Shown: one piece after another, positions 52,799 through 64,000 of the stretch | Position numbering within the stretch: the first letter of the stretch is position 1 | Layout: the number at the start of each line of letters is the position of its first letter | NCBI GenBank assembly: GCA_003049465.1 | Contig: PYSS01000066.1 | Location: 62,001-126,000, forward strand | Direction: 5' to 3' | Length of the DNA stretch: 64,000 nt | Source: Magnaporthiopsis rhizophila | Taxonomy: Eukaryota; Ascomycota; Sordariomycetes; Magnaporthales; Magnaporthaceae | The notes under the pieces: generated by a model | What the model was told of the DNA's origin: nothing | What the model saw: the letters and a program-made list of their open reading frames with translations, nothing else | Databases searched by the model: none | Translations under genes and position numbers: made by a program

Positions 52799-55459
52799 AT
52801 GCACGCCTTCGACTCGACATCCAATTCGGCATCGCGGCCCAGCTCGGGAATTTCCAAAACGAGCAGCAGCCGTGGGGGCACGGTCGACGAGAACACGGTC
52901 GCCGTCACCGCCATCAAGCGCAAGCCCTCGGTCCCGCGATTGAGCCTGAACAGGCCCGCCCCGACCCGGCCCACCAGCACACGCATCACAGCGACCGTTA
53001 CTGCCCACACGGCGACCTATGCAGCCCGCACCTCGGCCTCGATAAGACGCACCAGCGGCGGAATCAACACCAACACCACCACCACCACACCTGCCAGGCC
53101 CTCGCCACCGCCCACTCCACAACCACCACCACAACCACCTCTCTCGCGACCTCTCTCCCACCGCCGCCCCCAGCCTCTCCAGCTGAAAGATGGAAATATC
53201 CCACCGCCCGCCAGCCTAGCCGTCGCGTCGCGAAGCCCCGTCCTGTCCACGGCCCAGAGAGCCATGCGGCTCACCGCTTCTTCCTCGTCGTCGACGACGA
53301 AGCCTCCCGCAACCGCGCCCGCGGCGAGGCAGCCGTCAATGGCTGCCCTGTCGCGCCCGGCCGGCACCCGCCCGCCCCTGACTCCCAAGGTTGCCGGAGC
53401 GAGACCGCCGTCTACGATAGGATCGTCATCCTCCGCCACGACTACCCCACAGCAGCAGCAGCAGCAACAGCTGCCCCAGAAGTCCCGTCCCCAGACCGTC
53501 ACTCCGCTGGCCCGACGCCCGACCAGGTCCGACTCCATCACGGGCAACGCCGCCGACACCCCCAAGGGCGACATCGGCACGCCCGTGTCGACCCTCCTCC
53601 AGCACACCAACATCACGCCACGCTCTGGCACGAGGCAGCACCGCGTCGACAGCACCAGCTCGACGCCCGCCGGCACCCCACAGCCCGAGTCCATCGAGTC
53701 ATGGGACGCGAGACCGTCGCCCGGCCTGGGCCCCACGCCCTCGACCGACTCTGACGCCGCGCCGGCGAGGAGGCCCATGGTGTCCTTCAGCTCGGCCCCG
53801 TCCGATCTTGCCAAGGTCGCCGCCCCTCCCCTCTCGGCCCCTGCCGACTCCAAGTTTTTCTACGCCAGCAGTGCCAGGCCACAGTCCGTGGTAGGCGCTC
53901 CACAGAAGCTGTTTCAGGCACCACAGCAGCAGAAACCATCCACCTTCTGCTACGCCAATGGCACCTCGCTGCCGCCCAAGCCTAATACGCCCTCGACCGC
54001 AGCCTCGGCTCCCTTCAGCCCGGCGCTAGGCCCGCCGATATCGACGCCCAGTGACGCCTTCTCTAACAAGTTTGTCTACGCCAACGGCGAGCCCGATGTC
54101 CTGCCCTCGCCGCGATCGGGCTTCTCGGGCTCGAGGCCGGGGTCGTCCATGTCCGCGACGTCCAAGGTGGCGCAATGCCGTGGTATCTCCGGCGCAGGCC
54201 CTCCAGCGGCCCCTTACGGCTCATCGCGACCCGTGTCCCCCCTGAAGCAGCCTTTCCAGCCCGTGTCCAGGCCGAGCGTGGGCACAACGACCCTCCCCTC
54301 GAAGCGGCTCACGCCACCTGCCGGCAGTCTTCCATTTACTGCCCCAGCGGCGGGCCAGGCCCAGGGCAGGAGGATCAGCAATGAATACCCTCTTCATGTT
54401 GCCGGTGGCGGCTCCAGCCACAAGCGCAACAAGAGCTCGGCGACGTCGATCGACAACGCGCCGGCAACTTTTGCTCGCGTTGCTCCCACGCCGCGCATGG
54501 TGCCCTCGCGCCCTCCCTCGCTCGAGATATCCTCACCTACCGGCTTGGGATTCCCCGCCGGCTTCACTGGTCTTCTACAGGCCGCCGAGGAGCTGTCGGA
54601 GGGGAGCGAGGACGATGACTTCGATGACGGGGATGATGGTAATGATGACGATGATGATGACGCCGCCTCAGACGCTAGCGACACTAGCGCCAGCAAGAGC
54701 AAGAGCCCCGTGGACGAGCTGGTGATCAACGCTAGACGCGAGCGCAAGGTCCAGGACCTCCAGATCACCAACGCCAGCCTCGAGGCCATCAACCGGACCC
54801 TAGAGCGCCAGCTGCGCAAGCAGACGGCAGAGCTGAGACGGTACAAGAGACTCTCCCGTACTGGGCGGCTCTCCATCGCCTCCGTCAATAGCGGGTCGGC
54901 GTCCGACGCCACTATGGAGGGCCCCCTTCGCGACCCCGCCACCATGGGCCTGGAGGATCTTAGTGAGGAGGACCTATCCGGGGCTGCAGAGGACGAAGCG
55001 GAGCCACCGGAAGAAGAAGAAATGTCGGACATTGGGGAAGAGGACGGATCCGGGTCCAGCCAACTCAGCCCTGCCACTGTGGCGGAGCGCGACTCTCGAC
55101 ATCGTAAGCGGGATGAGAAGCGGCTGCTGATGGACCTGTCTAAACATCAGCAGCTCCTGGTGGACAGCCAAAAGATCAACCAGAGCATCAAGAGGTGCAT
55201 GAGCTGGACCGAGGAGCTGATCAAGGAAGGGCAGCGGGCTCTCGAGTACCAGGTCCGCATCAGCGAGGTCGATATCAACGGCAACGCGCTCAGGGACGAG
55301 GACGAGGACGAGGACGAGGACGTGGACGATGAGGGTGAGACGATGCCCGCCGTCGTCGTGGACTTTGGCCACGGCGAGCACGGGTTCGTCAATGGCGAGT
55401 CCGCCAAGGGATCGCAGGACCGCGATAGCGGCGTGGAGCTGCCTTCCGACGGGGGCTAA
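52799..55459 (+). CDS. Large disordered protein with C-terminal coiled coil and repeated F-x-Y-A motifs
   Basis: Single exon, 886 residues from ATG 52799. Residues 1 to 350 are Ser/Thr/Pro-rich and disordered, with a Gln run near 220. Three copies of a KF/TF-x-YA motif (SKFFYAS near 353, STFCYAN near 383, NKFVYAN near 425) sit in otherwise low-complexity sequence. Repeated, spaced aromatic motifs in disorder usually mark partner-binding sites. An acidic patch (about 600 to 625) precedes a coiled coil at about 645 to 686 (RKVQDLQITNASLEAINRTL). A second helical segment (KRLLMDLSKHQQLLVDSQKIN) lies near 780, and the tail is acidic. The pattern suggests a cytoskeletal or polarity scaffold, but no domain is recognised. 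Confidence 0.82.
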   Translation: MHAFDSTSNSASRPSSGISKTSSSRGGTVDENTVAVTAIKRKPSVPRLSLNRPAPTRPTSTRITATVTAHTATYAARTSASIRRTSGGINTNTTTTTPARPSPPPTPQPPPQPPLSRPLSHRRPQPLQLKDGNIPPPASLAVASRSPVLSTAQRAMRLTASSSSSTTKPPATAPAARQPSMAALSRPAGTRPPLTPKVAGARPPSTIGSSSSATTTPQQQQQQQLPQKSRPQTVTPLARRPTRSDSITGNAADTPKGDIGTPVSTLLQHTNITPRSGTRQHRVDSTSSTPAGTPQPESIESWDARPSPGLGPTPSTDSDAAPARRPMVSFSSAPSDLAKVAAPPLSAPADSKFFYASSARPQSVVGAPQKLFQAPQQQKPSTFCYANGTSLPPKPNTPSTAASAPFSPALGPPISTPSDAFSNKFVYANGEPDVLPSPRSGFSGSRPGSSMSATSKVAQCRGISGAGPPAAPYGSSRPVSPLKQPFQPVSRPSVGTTTLPSKRLTPPAGSLPFTAPAAGQAQGRRISNEYPLHVAGGGSSHKRNKSSATSIDNAPATFARVAPTPRMVPSRPPSLEISSPTGLGFPAGFTGLLQAAEELSEGSEDDDFDDGDDGNDDDDDDAASDASDTSASKSKSPVDELVINARRERKVQDLQITNASLEAINRTLERQLRKQTAELRRYKRLSRTGRLSIASVNSGSASDATMEGPLRDPATMGLEDLSEEDLSGAAEDEAEPPEEEEMSDIGEEDGSGSSQLSPATVAERDSRHRKRDEKRLLMDLSKHQQLLVDSQKINQSIKRCMSWTEELIKEGQRALEYQVRISEVDINGNALRDEDEDEDEDVDDEGETMPAVVVDFGHGEHGFVNGESAKGSQDRDSGVELPSDGG

Positions 55460-57212
55460 GACGGGCTCCTGCCGACCGTCTCGGACTTTTTGTACGACCG
55501 CCGCCCTCGCCGCCACCGCCAATGCCGACCGTGAATAATCGTATATATCTTCACCGACGGTCGCCTCGTTAAACCGCATTATATCACAACTGACACTCAT
55601 TTACTCTCCTAATTTCCCTCTTCCATTTTTCGACTATTCCTTTGTACGCATTGCTCATGGATTGTTTTTGTTTTTGATACACACTGCATCGTTACGGACC
55701 CTTGATCATCTTGGATTCACGGGTGGGCGTTTTATTAATCGTTATTACATGCGGAAAAGAGTTTTATAGGAGCGACTATGAGCAGGAAATAGCATATCAT
55801 CATGACGACCGCTTTATGTCCACCAAAACCAGCCCTCTCTTCTGGCACCTCCCTCGGGCCCCTTATCCGCCTACCCACCTCTATCACCATCACCCATCTC
55901 ACCGTCCCCATCCCACCAGTCACATCACACAGATATGAAAATTTCCTGCACGCTGCGGCACCAGAAAGCCATTCACACACAGCCTGGCTAGGTACCTACC
56001 AGGCAGTTCCCTATAAAAACCCCATTTGAGATCTCGTTTGTTTTACTCGTCTTTGCAAAACCAGCCAGCTTTTTGCACCAAATAGATACCCAGAACATAG
56101 GAAAAAGGGGAAAGCTACTACGAGGCCTTGTTGTTTGGGCCGGGGATGTCCAGTCGGTCCTCGTGCTGCCAGATAATACGTAGAGAGGGAATCAAGGACT
56201 ATTTTGTTGAAGAAAGTGGGCTGTGCTGTGAACGTGATATGGAGCTTGAAATGGCGACAACTGTTGACCGGGCTCCATCAGAAACGGGGTGGCCCACGCG
56301 TTTAGATAGATCTGGTTCAGGGGCTGCTGCATTGGAAATCTCATCACGGGGATCGGGGTGCCTAGTCAAAGTCAATCGCTTACCTTCTGTTATAATCCGC
56401 GGCATTCATTCACGTTTAAACAAAGCAATTGCATTCTCCCCCAAGTCCACCCAGGCCGGAGTTCGGGATATATAGGCCCCTCTGAACTCCGATGGGAGAT
56501 TGTGCATACTCGTAAGTGACAACATCAAGGGCTCAGGTAACGGTAGGGCGGAAATTGGATTAGCCTTTTTATCCGACGTTGCATTTGGAGAAGCAGGCAC
56601 GGGTGCCACAACAGGCACAAGTGGGGGCCTTACACTCACGCAGCTGCCACACCGATGGAGGAAAAAAAGACATGAAAAACAAATCCCCAATGGATGGAGG
56701 TCCTTGCTCCTCGACGTGTCCAATCATGCCCTGGCCCAAAGGCGCCAACAAGGCGAGATTGGCTTGGCATCGACCAGCAACGATGCCAATAGGATTCAGC
56801 TCGAAAACGGCCTCTCGATCACAATAATTCCTCTCCTCAACCTCGAATCCACGCCGCTTCAACACCATTGGCCTGTGCTGCCCGCCCCTAGTCCGCAGAT
56901 CCATCTTGAAAAGGAGCGGGATTTTTGTTAGCGTGCCTGCGCTAGGATTCCTCGACGCTGCGCAGCCATCCCAACGCAGGACGACGCCGCGCAAGAGAGG
57001 GCAAACAAGCAACCGTGCCGTCAGCTAGCTGCCGGACAAAGGCTTATCGGTCCGTCTAGACTCCTGTGCGCCTGCGTCCCGACCGAGCAGAGGGAAGAGA
57101 GAAGCCAGACGGACTGCTACACAACGTTTCCGTCTTCTCACCTCCCGTCTTTCCCAACGACCGAAAGATCTGTACGTGATTAAGCCCGCTAGAAACAGCG
57201 GAAACAGTCACG
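55460..57212. other. Intergenic region, 1.75 kb, ending in the ERG9 promoter
   Basis: 3' UTR of the 52799 gene on the left and promoter of squalene synthase on the right. A 143-residue open frame at 56500 has no recognisable features and is not called. Confidence 0.55.
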
Positions 57213-58901
57213 ATGGGCGGTCTCAAAGATGTTGCGTATTTGCTGTTCCATCCGGTCCAGCTTCGCTCGATTATTCAGTGGTTGGTGCTCCTCCCCCTTT
57301 TTCCCAGCACCATGCCGAGGTCGGTGGACGAGACGGGCGGTCAATTAACCAAGACATGCCGCGCAGGAAGCTGTGGCACGAGCCGGTCCACCACCGCGAC
57401 CCCGCCAAGGACACGCCGACGCAGAAGGCATGCTTCAAGTACCTCGACTTGACCTCGCGCAGCTTCGCGGCCGTCATCAAGGAGCTCAACCCAGAGCTCC
57501 TTATGCCTATATGCCTCTTCTACCTAGTCCTGAGGGGTCTTGACACCATCGAAGATGACATGACGATCGAGCTGGAAAAGAAGGAGCCGCTCCTGCGCAA
57601 CTTCGCCGACAACATGGAGAAGGACGGCTGGGTCTTCACCGAGAACGGGCCCAACGAGAAGGACCGCGATCTGCTGGTGAACTTCACCGTGGTCGAGCAC
57701 GAGCTGAGGCTGCTCCAGAAGAAGTACTACGACGTCATCAGGGACATCACGGTCAAGATGGGCAACGGCATGGCCGACTACGCCATCAAGACCAAGGACA
57801 CGGCCAACTGCATCAACACGGTCGACGAGTACGAGCTGTACTGCCACTACGTCGCCGGCATTGTCGGCGAGGGCCTGACTCGCCTGTTCCTCGAGGGCAA
57901 CCTGGCCAACCCTAAGCTGGGGGAACGCATGGAGCTGACCGAGTCCATGGGCCAGTTCCTGCAAAAGACAAACATCATCCGCGACGTGAGGGAGGACTAC
58001 GACGACAAGCGCAGCTGGTGGCCCCGCGAGATCTGGAGCAAGTACTTTGACAACTACGACGACATCTTCAAGCCCGAGAACCGCCAGCAGGCCGTCTACC
58101 TGTGCTCCGAGATGGTGCTCAACGCGCTCAAGCACGTTGAGGACTGCATCTACTACATGGCAGGCATGCGCGACCAGTCCTGCTTCAACTTTGTGGCCAT
58201 CCCCCAGGGCATGGCCGTCGCGACCCTAGAGCTCGTGTTCCAGAACCCCGAGGTCTTTGACCGCAACATCAAGATCACAAAGGGCGACGCCTGCGCCATC
58301 ATGCTCAGCTCGACCCAGAACCTTCGCGTCCTGTGCGACGTCTTCCGCGACTACGCAAGGAGGATACACAAGAAGAACGACCCGCGCGACCCCAACTATG
58401 CCAAGATCAGCATGCAGTGCGCCAAGGTAGGTCTGGGAGAGAGTGCGAGACACAGGAGAGGTGATCCAAGAGTTCCATATCTGACGCTACTTTCACCCAC
58501 GAACAGATCGAGCAGTTCATCGAGACCATCTTCCCATCTCAGGACCCCAAGATTCTTGCCCTGGAGAAGAAGGGCGGCAAACCGATGGACAAGCAACCGG
58601 CGATGGACGCCAGCGAGGCTTTTTGGCTACTCGCCGCCGTCGTCGGTACCCTTCTCATCATTGGAGGATCCATGGTGCGTTTTCCTCTACTCTGCTCTCG
58701 GGTGGACAAGTCGCCCAGCTTATTACAGCTTGTTCCGGCTCCGACATCGTCCCTCGCAGAGCGCAAATCAGCCAACTAACACGTGTTTTACAGGTTGCTC
58801 TCGCTTATTTCTTTGGCGCAAGATTCGACAACTACTTCAAGGACATCGACATACGCGCAAAGGGTGCCGCTCCAACTCTGACAGGGCACGAGGAGCTGTG
58901 A
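57213..58901 (+). CDS. ERG9: Squalene synthase (farnesyl-diphosphate farnesyltransferase)
   Basis: Four exons, 57213..57280, 57367..58426, 58507..58674 and 58794..58901, give 467 residues, normal for fungi. All introns are GT-AG with TTAAC, CTGAC or CTAAC branch sites. The start MGGLKDVAYLLFHP is typical. An in-frame upstream extension from 57176 belongs to intron sequence and is rejected. The first Asp-rich motif DTIEDD starts at residue 82. The second, DVREDYDD, starts at about 229 and is followed by KRSWWP. The C-terminal anchor (about 415 to 440; FWLLAAVVGTLLIIGG) places the enzyme in the ER membrane. It condenses two farnesyl diphosphates to presqualene diphosphate and reduces that to squalene with NADPH, the committed step to ergosterol. 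No clear sterol-regulatory site was found upstream. Confidence 0.97.
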
Positions 58902-61900
58902 AGCATCATTTCACGACTCTCAGCGATCCACAAAGATTCAATTTCATTCGCCACGACCCGTCGCCGCACTGGTTTCCCCATGCTTGTTGGGAACTCTTGT
59001 CTCAAGATGGAATACAGCACACACACACATACACACCGCTGAATTGGTATATATACCTGTCTACGGCAGAGGGCGCAACGTCCTCAGTATTACTAACCAT
59101 TTAATGCCACACTGACGACCAGCGTGCTTATGCGAGTTGCTCACTTGTTTGACTACTTTCCCTGCAGTGGTGAACAGGGTTCTGCCCATGCGGCCGGCCC
59201 GGCTTCCTCGTCGGCATGCCTATCTACCGTGGGCTAAACCGAGAGTATATCTCAAAGCCAAGCCAGATGGGATGGCTAGCACGGATGTCAAATTGCAATC
59301 CAGTCACCCCTCAATGACTGTTGGTTGTGCCGAAGATGTGCTGATATTGAACCTCTATTTGTCTGGCAAGTAGCCTGGAAACGGGCACGTGGCGACTTGG
59401 GCCCTCTTTTGTTGTCTTGTACGAGGGTGGCCTGTTGAAACGGATTGCAAACATTTTTTTTTTTTTTCTTAATTCGCCTAGCTATTGATTTATCTTTTTG
59501 TCCTTTTTTTTTATCCGAAGTGTTGATAAAACGTTTAATTCTACGCCGTTGATCTGAGCATCCAATCGCTTTGCTGCGGGGGATTTGTGTGCCTGACTTT
59601 CTGCCGGTCTTTTGTGAGCTAGACAGACGCCAGTGACATCACTTGTCTGCGTTGAGTGAGATGGATGGGAGATTGGGATGGGATGATTCTCAGACGGGGC
59701 GAGCGCGAGAGGGAGAGACAGATCCGGCTTTCAGTGTTCCGACACGAGAGCTTGCTGGTGTTTTGCCAGACTTGGCCGGTGAGCATATCACACCTAGGCG
59801 GCACGGTGCGACACACACACATTCCCTTTTTCTTTTATCTCTTTCCCATCAGCCTCACCTCCTCAACCAACCTTCTCTCGTCATTCTCGTGTGTTTGTAA
59901 GCAAAGCATTGCGTCGCGCGCGGAGAGACGGTGTTCATCTGAAACATTGCTTCACTGCTTCTCTGTCTTTTTGGAGCAGACCCTGCTTTGGAGACGTCGT
60001 CCGTACCGGGCGGCACTCGGGAGCAACTCGTGACTTGTATGTACCATTTTTTTTTTGTTTTTTTTTTTTTTCGGCACTCACCGATCTCTGTCGTTTAGGT
60101 ATTTGTTCTTTTTGTCTTTCACATTTGACTGACGCCTCACCTTTCGTCCGAACGGATACCGTTCCCGAGGCCCAAAAGACGGGACGGGACGGGAGACAGA
60201 CGGTGTGTCTTGTAACGATCTGGGTATGCTGGTGTCCATGATCTCCGCCGGGGCTTGTTTATGCGGATCTGATTTACTACTCTCCCCCCGGGTGATACGG
60301 ATCGACTGACTTTTTGCGCTGCTTGTGGCTATCAAGTCATGTCTTGGGTTTATATACCTACATCACTGCTGAATTCGATTCGGATAATGGCGATATCGCC
60401 CGTTATGGATACACCAGGCCCTGTTATCGCTTGAAACAATCGCCCTGTGGATGAAGAGATAGATACCTATGGTCTGGTCTCGTGTTGGGACATGTGATGT
60501 GATAGGGCTTGAGGACGAGCCGGGAGACCGCCGCGCCCGCCGCCATCATGACATTTAAACATGGGAGGCAGGCGACTTTGTCGGCAAGGAGCTCGTAGCA
60601 TTTTTTTTTGTTTCAATTTATTCCTATTTTATCGTATTTTTCTTTTTTTTTTGTTTCTTCACCTAAACCAGGTCAGCCCTGGGGGCTGTGATCCGCTCGC
60701 GGCAAAACGCCAAACGGGGATAGGGTGGTAGTTGAAAACAAGCGCACCCGCCCGCTTGCCGCCGAAAGGGCCGGGCCAATCAATCCCTGAGGGAGGTGGG
60801 AAGTGGCGGCAGCGAGGGGTCGGTTGGTTGGTTGGGATGGGCTCGGGAGCTGTGTCGGGCTTGTGTCTGTGTGTACTTGGTCGTCCTCATCGGTCGGGCG
60901 TCATCACCGCTCGTTCAATTTGGAAAGAAAGGACGACCAACCAACCTGAACCCCAAACACGCTTCCAATTATTCACGGGAAGACCAGCGTCAGAGAATAC
61001 GCTGCATGAATGACGGGGGTGTGTGACCGCAAAACTGACCCCAGCACAACCCCCGCTTTTCCGTCGTCTCGACTTTCTCTCTCTGTGACTGCGCGGTGCG
61101 CGGCATTGCGTGTGTGGGGATGAAGCGTCTCTTATTTAATTTATTTCCTTTATTTCTTTTTCTTTTGTTCGTCTCTTCCACAAGCTCACCCGTGAATTCA
61201 GGAGGAGTTGGGCAGTTTTGTATGTGTGTGTCCTGATCCTCAAGCGCAATCACATGCACCTGATACACCCGATGAAAAAGATAAGAAAGTGACAAAACAA
61301 CCCGTGCGACCTGAGAAATAGGGGCTTTTTTTTTTTTTTTGTCTCTGCCCTTCGCTCGATCCATACTGGGCGGAATAACCCAAAGCGGCAAAAGGCATGC
61401 ATGGAGACGGGATCCTCGCCGCTTCTCCGCGGGCTCCCTATTCGGCACACATACACGTAAGACACGAGTAAAGCTCGGCGTTCCGTGTATCATGTGCCAC
61501 CTTCGACAAATCGAGCAAAACAGGTAAGCTGGAACGGTGTTGCGCACCCAGCAAATACCCACCCCAAAAAAAAAAAACATAAGCGAATACCACACCCCGC
61601 GATACCCAGACGTGTCGGAATACTTGGCCCTTCGCTTAGCCTCGTGTCCGTCTGTCTGGGACTCAGGCGCCTGGGTCGCCCGCCCTCTGGGGCCGGAATG
61701 TTCGTCGCGTATCTTGGACCGGCCGAGCGCTGTCGCGGCGAGCTTGGCCAGTGCTCTGTACTTTTTTTATTTATTTATTTATTTATTTTTTTATTTTTTA
61801 TAAGGGAGTTCGGAGGAAAAAGGGATGGACACGCTCGCTTGCGCCGCCGGCTGACTGACCTGTGACGGCTGGGCGAGGCATGTCGGAACTGGGATGACTG

Positions 61901-62818
61901 GCCTTGGCTTTTTCCCTCGCTCCCTTTTTTCTCAGCCTCTCGCAATTGCCATCACATTATGTCCCGTATTTTGACCTCATGTGGTGGTTTTGTTCGAGAA
62001 AAACTTAAATAGAATGACGCAACACGGCACAGCAATACCTGAGACCAAAGGAGAGGATATGTCAAAAACGGTAGAGCCCGAGAAAAAAAATGTACAGTTA
62101 GTTAGGTAGTTGGCTTGGATCTGTCTCGATTTCCCCTCCGGCCATGGAACGATCAGGGCGCAACGCAAGGGCACGGAGAGGGGGAAAAAAAGAAAAAAAA
62201 AAAAGGGGCAACGAACAACCTCGAGGCTTGCATTAGATCCTTCCCCTGTGTTTCCCACACACTCCGCGTTGTTCCTGTCGCCTTTCTGTCGATCGCTGGC
62301 TGAACTAAAGCGAAGAATCAAGAATAAAAAAAAAGACCCAATAACAGCAAAACGCTAACTCAATAACTCGTGTGCTCACTGTTCCAAAAGAGATGTCAAA
62401 AAAAGCAAACGCCGTATATCCGATGAATAGGTTCCTGGCCGGTGATGTTGGATCCTAAGATCCTCACTCCCACTCAAGCCCACCCGTAAAACGAAAAATG
62501 CACCTCCATGCTCCGCCAAACAATTGAGGGGACCAAGACGTCGGATTAGGGTGGCTGAGGAGAGGAAGGACAAGAAAGCAGGGGATTCGAATGATGAAAA
62601 TAGATGCTTGTCATGAAATATAGCCGACGGGTGCAAAAAAAGCGTGGGGAATATACCCTCTATGATGTCCAGCAAATATCTGTTTATTTTTGACTTTTTT
62701 GGTCGTTTTCTTTTGTCCCCTCTCGGCAGCAGGATAATGCGCCCCTTGACGAAAAGTCCCACTCGACGCCCTCAGTGGTATATGCAAACATCCAAACAGA
62801 TTTGTTAGGTGGACATTG
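58902..62818. other. Gene-poor region, 3.9 kb
   Basis: No supported gene on either strand. It contains many T- and A-runs (around 59453, 60048, 60600, 61328, 61566 and 62184). Open frames up to 201 residues (60990 to 61595) are compositionally random. It probably includes the ERG9 3' UTR, the long 3' flank of the protease gene and possibly non-coding transcripts that cannot be recognised here. Confidence 0.55.
61762..61800. repeat. (TTTA)n-type simple repeat
   Basis: TTTA tetramers flanked by T-runs; intergenic. Confidence 0.85.
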
Positions 62819-64000
62819 TTATACGTTGCCGTTGTTGGCGATCAGGGTGGTGGTGCCGGCGGGGTTGCCAGCGACGCGGGCGTTCTGGGCAGTGGCGAGG
62901 CTCTTCATCTCGGCGTCGACAGCGTCGGCGACCTTGCTGAGTTCGCCGCCCGCAGTGAGCTCGGGCTTGAGCGCCATCAGGTAGGCAGCCAGGCCGGCGA
63001 TGTGTGGCGCGGCCATCGAGGTGCCCGAAAGGGTCTTGGAGCCAGTGTCGGACTTGGCGTCAACGCTCAAGACGTTGACGCCGGGGGCGAAGATGTCGAC
63101 GACGGTGCCAAAGTTGGAGAAGCTCGCCTTCCTGTCGTTGCGCTGGTCAATGGCACCCACGGTAATGGCACCAGGGGCCGAGGCGGGGGAAGAGCCCCTA
63201 GCGTCCGCGTTCTCGTTGCCGGCGGCGGCGACGGGGACGACACCAGCGGCACGGATGTTGTTGATGGCATCGTTGACGGCCCTAGAGGCGGCACCACCAA
63301 GCGACATGTTCATGACGGCTTTGCGGCTCAGTCCCTTGGTCTTGGCGTCTCTGGCAACGAACTCCATGCCGCGGATGACACCAGCGTTGGAGCCACCGCC
63401 GTTGGCGTCGAGAACCTTGACGCCGATGATGTTGGCCTTCTTGGCGACACCAAAGGTCTTGCCACCAATGGTGCCAGCGCAGTGAGAGCCGTGGCCGTTC
63501 TCATCCGTGTTCTGTTGCGTGAGAGGGAGGTGTGAGCAACCAGGTAGACAATAAGACGCTGGAGAGGAGGAAACAGCAAGAAAACTAATAACGTACCACC
63601 CTGTTGACGAAGTTGGCGCCAAAAGTAGCACGGCCCTCGAATTCGGCGTGGGTCTCGCGAATACCAGTGTCAACGACATAGACAGTGATGTTCTGACCGG
63701 CAGAGCTGTCGAAAGCATAAGTGCCCTGGGTCTCAGGGTTGGGCTGGGAGGAGCTCAGGCGGGCCAGACCGTTGGGAGCACCATCCTGGGTGGAAGTGGC
63801 GCGCTTCGTCAGGGGGCCGGCGGCGTCGGCGGGCAGGGTGTGCAGATCAACATCCTCCTCCGGGATGTCGGCGTTCACGGGGATGTTGAGCTGGACCTTG
63901 GCGTCACCCTCGACGTATGCGACGGTGGGGTCCTGCATGATGTCCATGATGGTGGAGTCATCGGCATCCAGCATCAGCGCCCTCCACTTGTTGATCTGGC
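62819..64000 (-). CDS. Subtilisin-family (S8, proteinase K type) secreted protease, 5' part outside window
   Basis: Two minus-strand exons are visible: 63597 to beyond 64000, and 62819..63511, joined by an 85-nt GT-AG intron. The first exon holds the end of an I9 propeptide (PTVAYVEGDAKVQL) and the likely maturation area before ATSTQDGAPNGLARLSS. The catalytic Asp is in VVDTGIRETH. After the intron the catalytic His is in NGHGSHCAG, the oxyanion Asn in AAAGNENAD, and the catalytic Ser in SGTSMAAPH. The order, spacing and C-terminus match proteinase K-like proteases (about 280-residue mature domain). These are normally secreted to digest external protein. The signal peptide and start codon lie beyond the right edge. 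No defect is seen. Confidence 0.95.

Noticed and set aside
56500..56931. 143-residue open frame
   Set aside because: No recognisable domain and mixed composition; judged random.
57176..57366. Longer start for ERG9 at 57176 in the exon-2 frame
   Set aside because: It reads through intron 1 and is not initiated by the conserved MGGLKDVAYLLFHP start at 57213.
60990..61595. 201-residue minus-strand open frame
   Set aside because: It spans homopolymer runs (Phe and Lys strings) with no family signal.
1..64000. CRISPR array, bacterial operon or prophage
   Set aside because: No spaced identical repeats, no ribosome-binding sites and introns throughout; the DNA is fungal.

Overview
This window is nuclear DNA of a filamentous ascomycete (Pezizomycotina, most likely a Sordariomycete). 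The evidence is GC-rich coding sequence, short spliceosomal introns (about 60 to 140 nt) with CTAAC or CTGAC branch sites, an intron-containing tRNA, and fungal genes such as squalene synthase, a WSC-domain wall protein, a GPR1/FUN34-type transporter and a secreted proteinase-K-like protease. No bacterial-style operons, CRISPR array or rRNA gene was seen. I cannot name the species from the sequence alone.

Left part (1 to 23.4 kb): two low-complexity conserved-type proteins (678 and 5012), a Pro/Ala/Gln-rich protein on the minus strand (7702), a small minus-strand protein (10620), a secreted GH43 glycosidase (13384, minus), ribosomal protein uS5/RPS2 in three exons (15574), a large secreted WSC protein in two exons (17448) and a GPR1/FUN34/YaaH membrane protein in two exons (22321).

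Accessory island (23.4 to 35.7 kb): a 33-nt poly(A) run and one ambiguous base are followed by a 5'-truncated, mutated non-LTR retrotransposon. Next comes a cluster resembling fungal programmed-cell-death loci. It holds an intact 297-aa protein of unrecognised family (26681, minus), a TPR-CHAT protease gene broken by two stop codons (28506), a decayed second copy of the 297-aa gene (31691) and a caspase-like (C14) gene broken by two TAG codons and a frameshift (32744, minus). One stop in the CHAT gene is TAA where both neighbouring 135-bp repeat units have CAA, which points to C-to-T (RIP-like) mutation. This is the most interesting part of the window.

Right part (35.7 to 64 kb): OSM1-type fumarate reductase, a small beta-carbonic anhydrase, a Lys-rich nuclear-type protein, tRNA-Met(CAT) and tRNA-Glu(TTC) around an AT-rich patch, a DnaJ protein of the CAJ1/DJP1 type, a rhamnose-type nucleotide-sugar epimerase/reductase, the DNA-repair protein NBS1 (with a GC-AG intron), a cytochrome-b5-like protein, a large disordered coiled-coil protein, squalene synthase ERG9 (four exons), a gene-poor 3.9-kb stretch and the 3' part of a subtilisin-family protease running off the right edge. 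Apart from the island these are ordinary, independently transcribed genes with no evident shared pathway.
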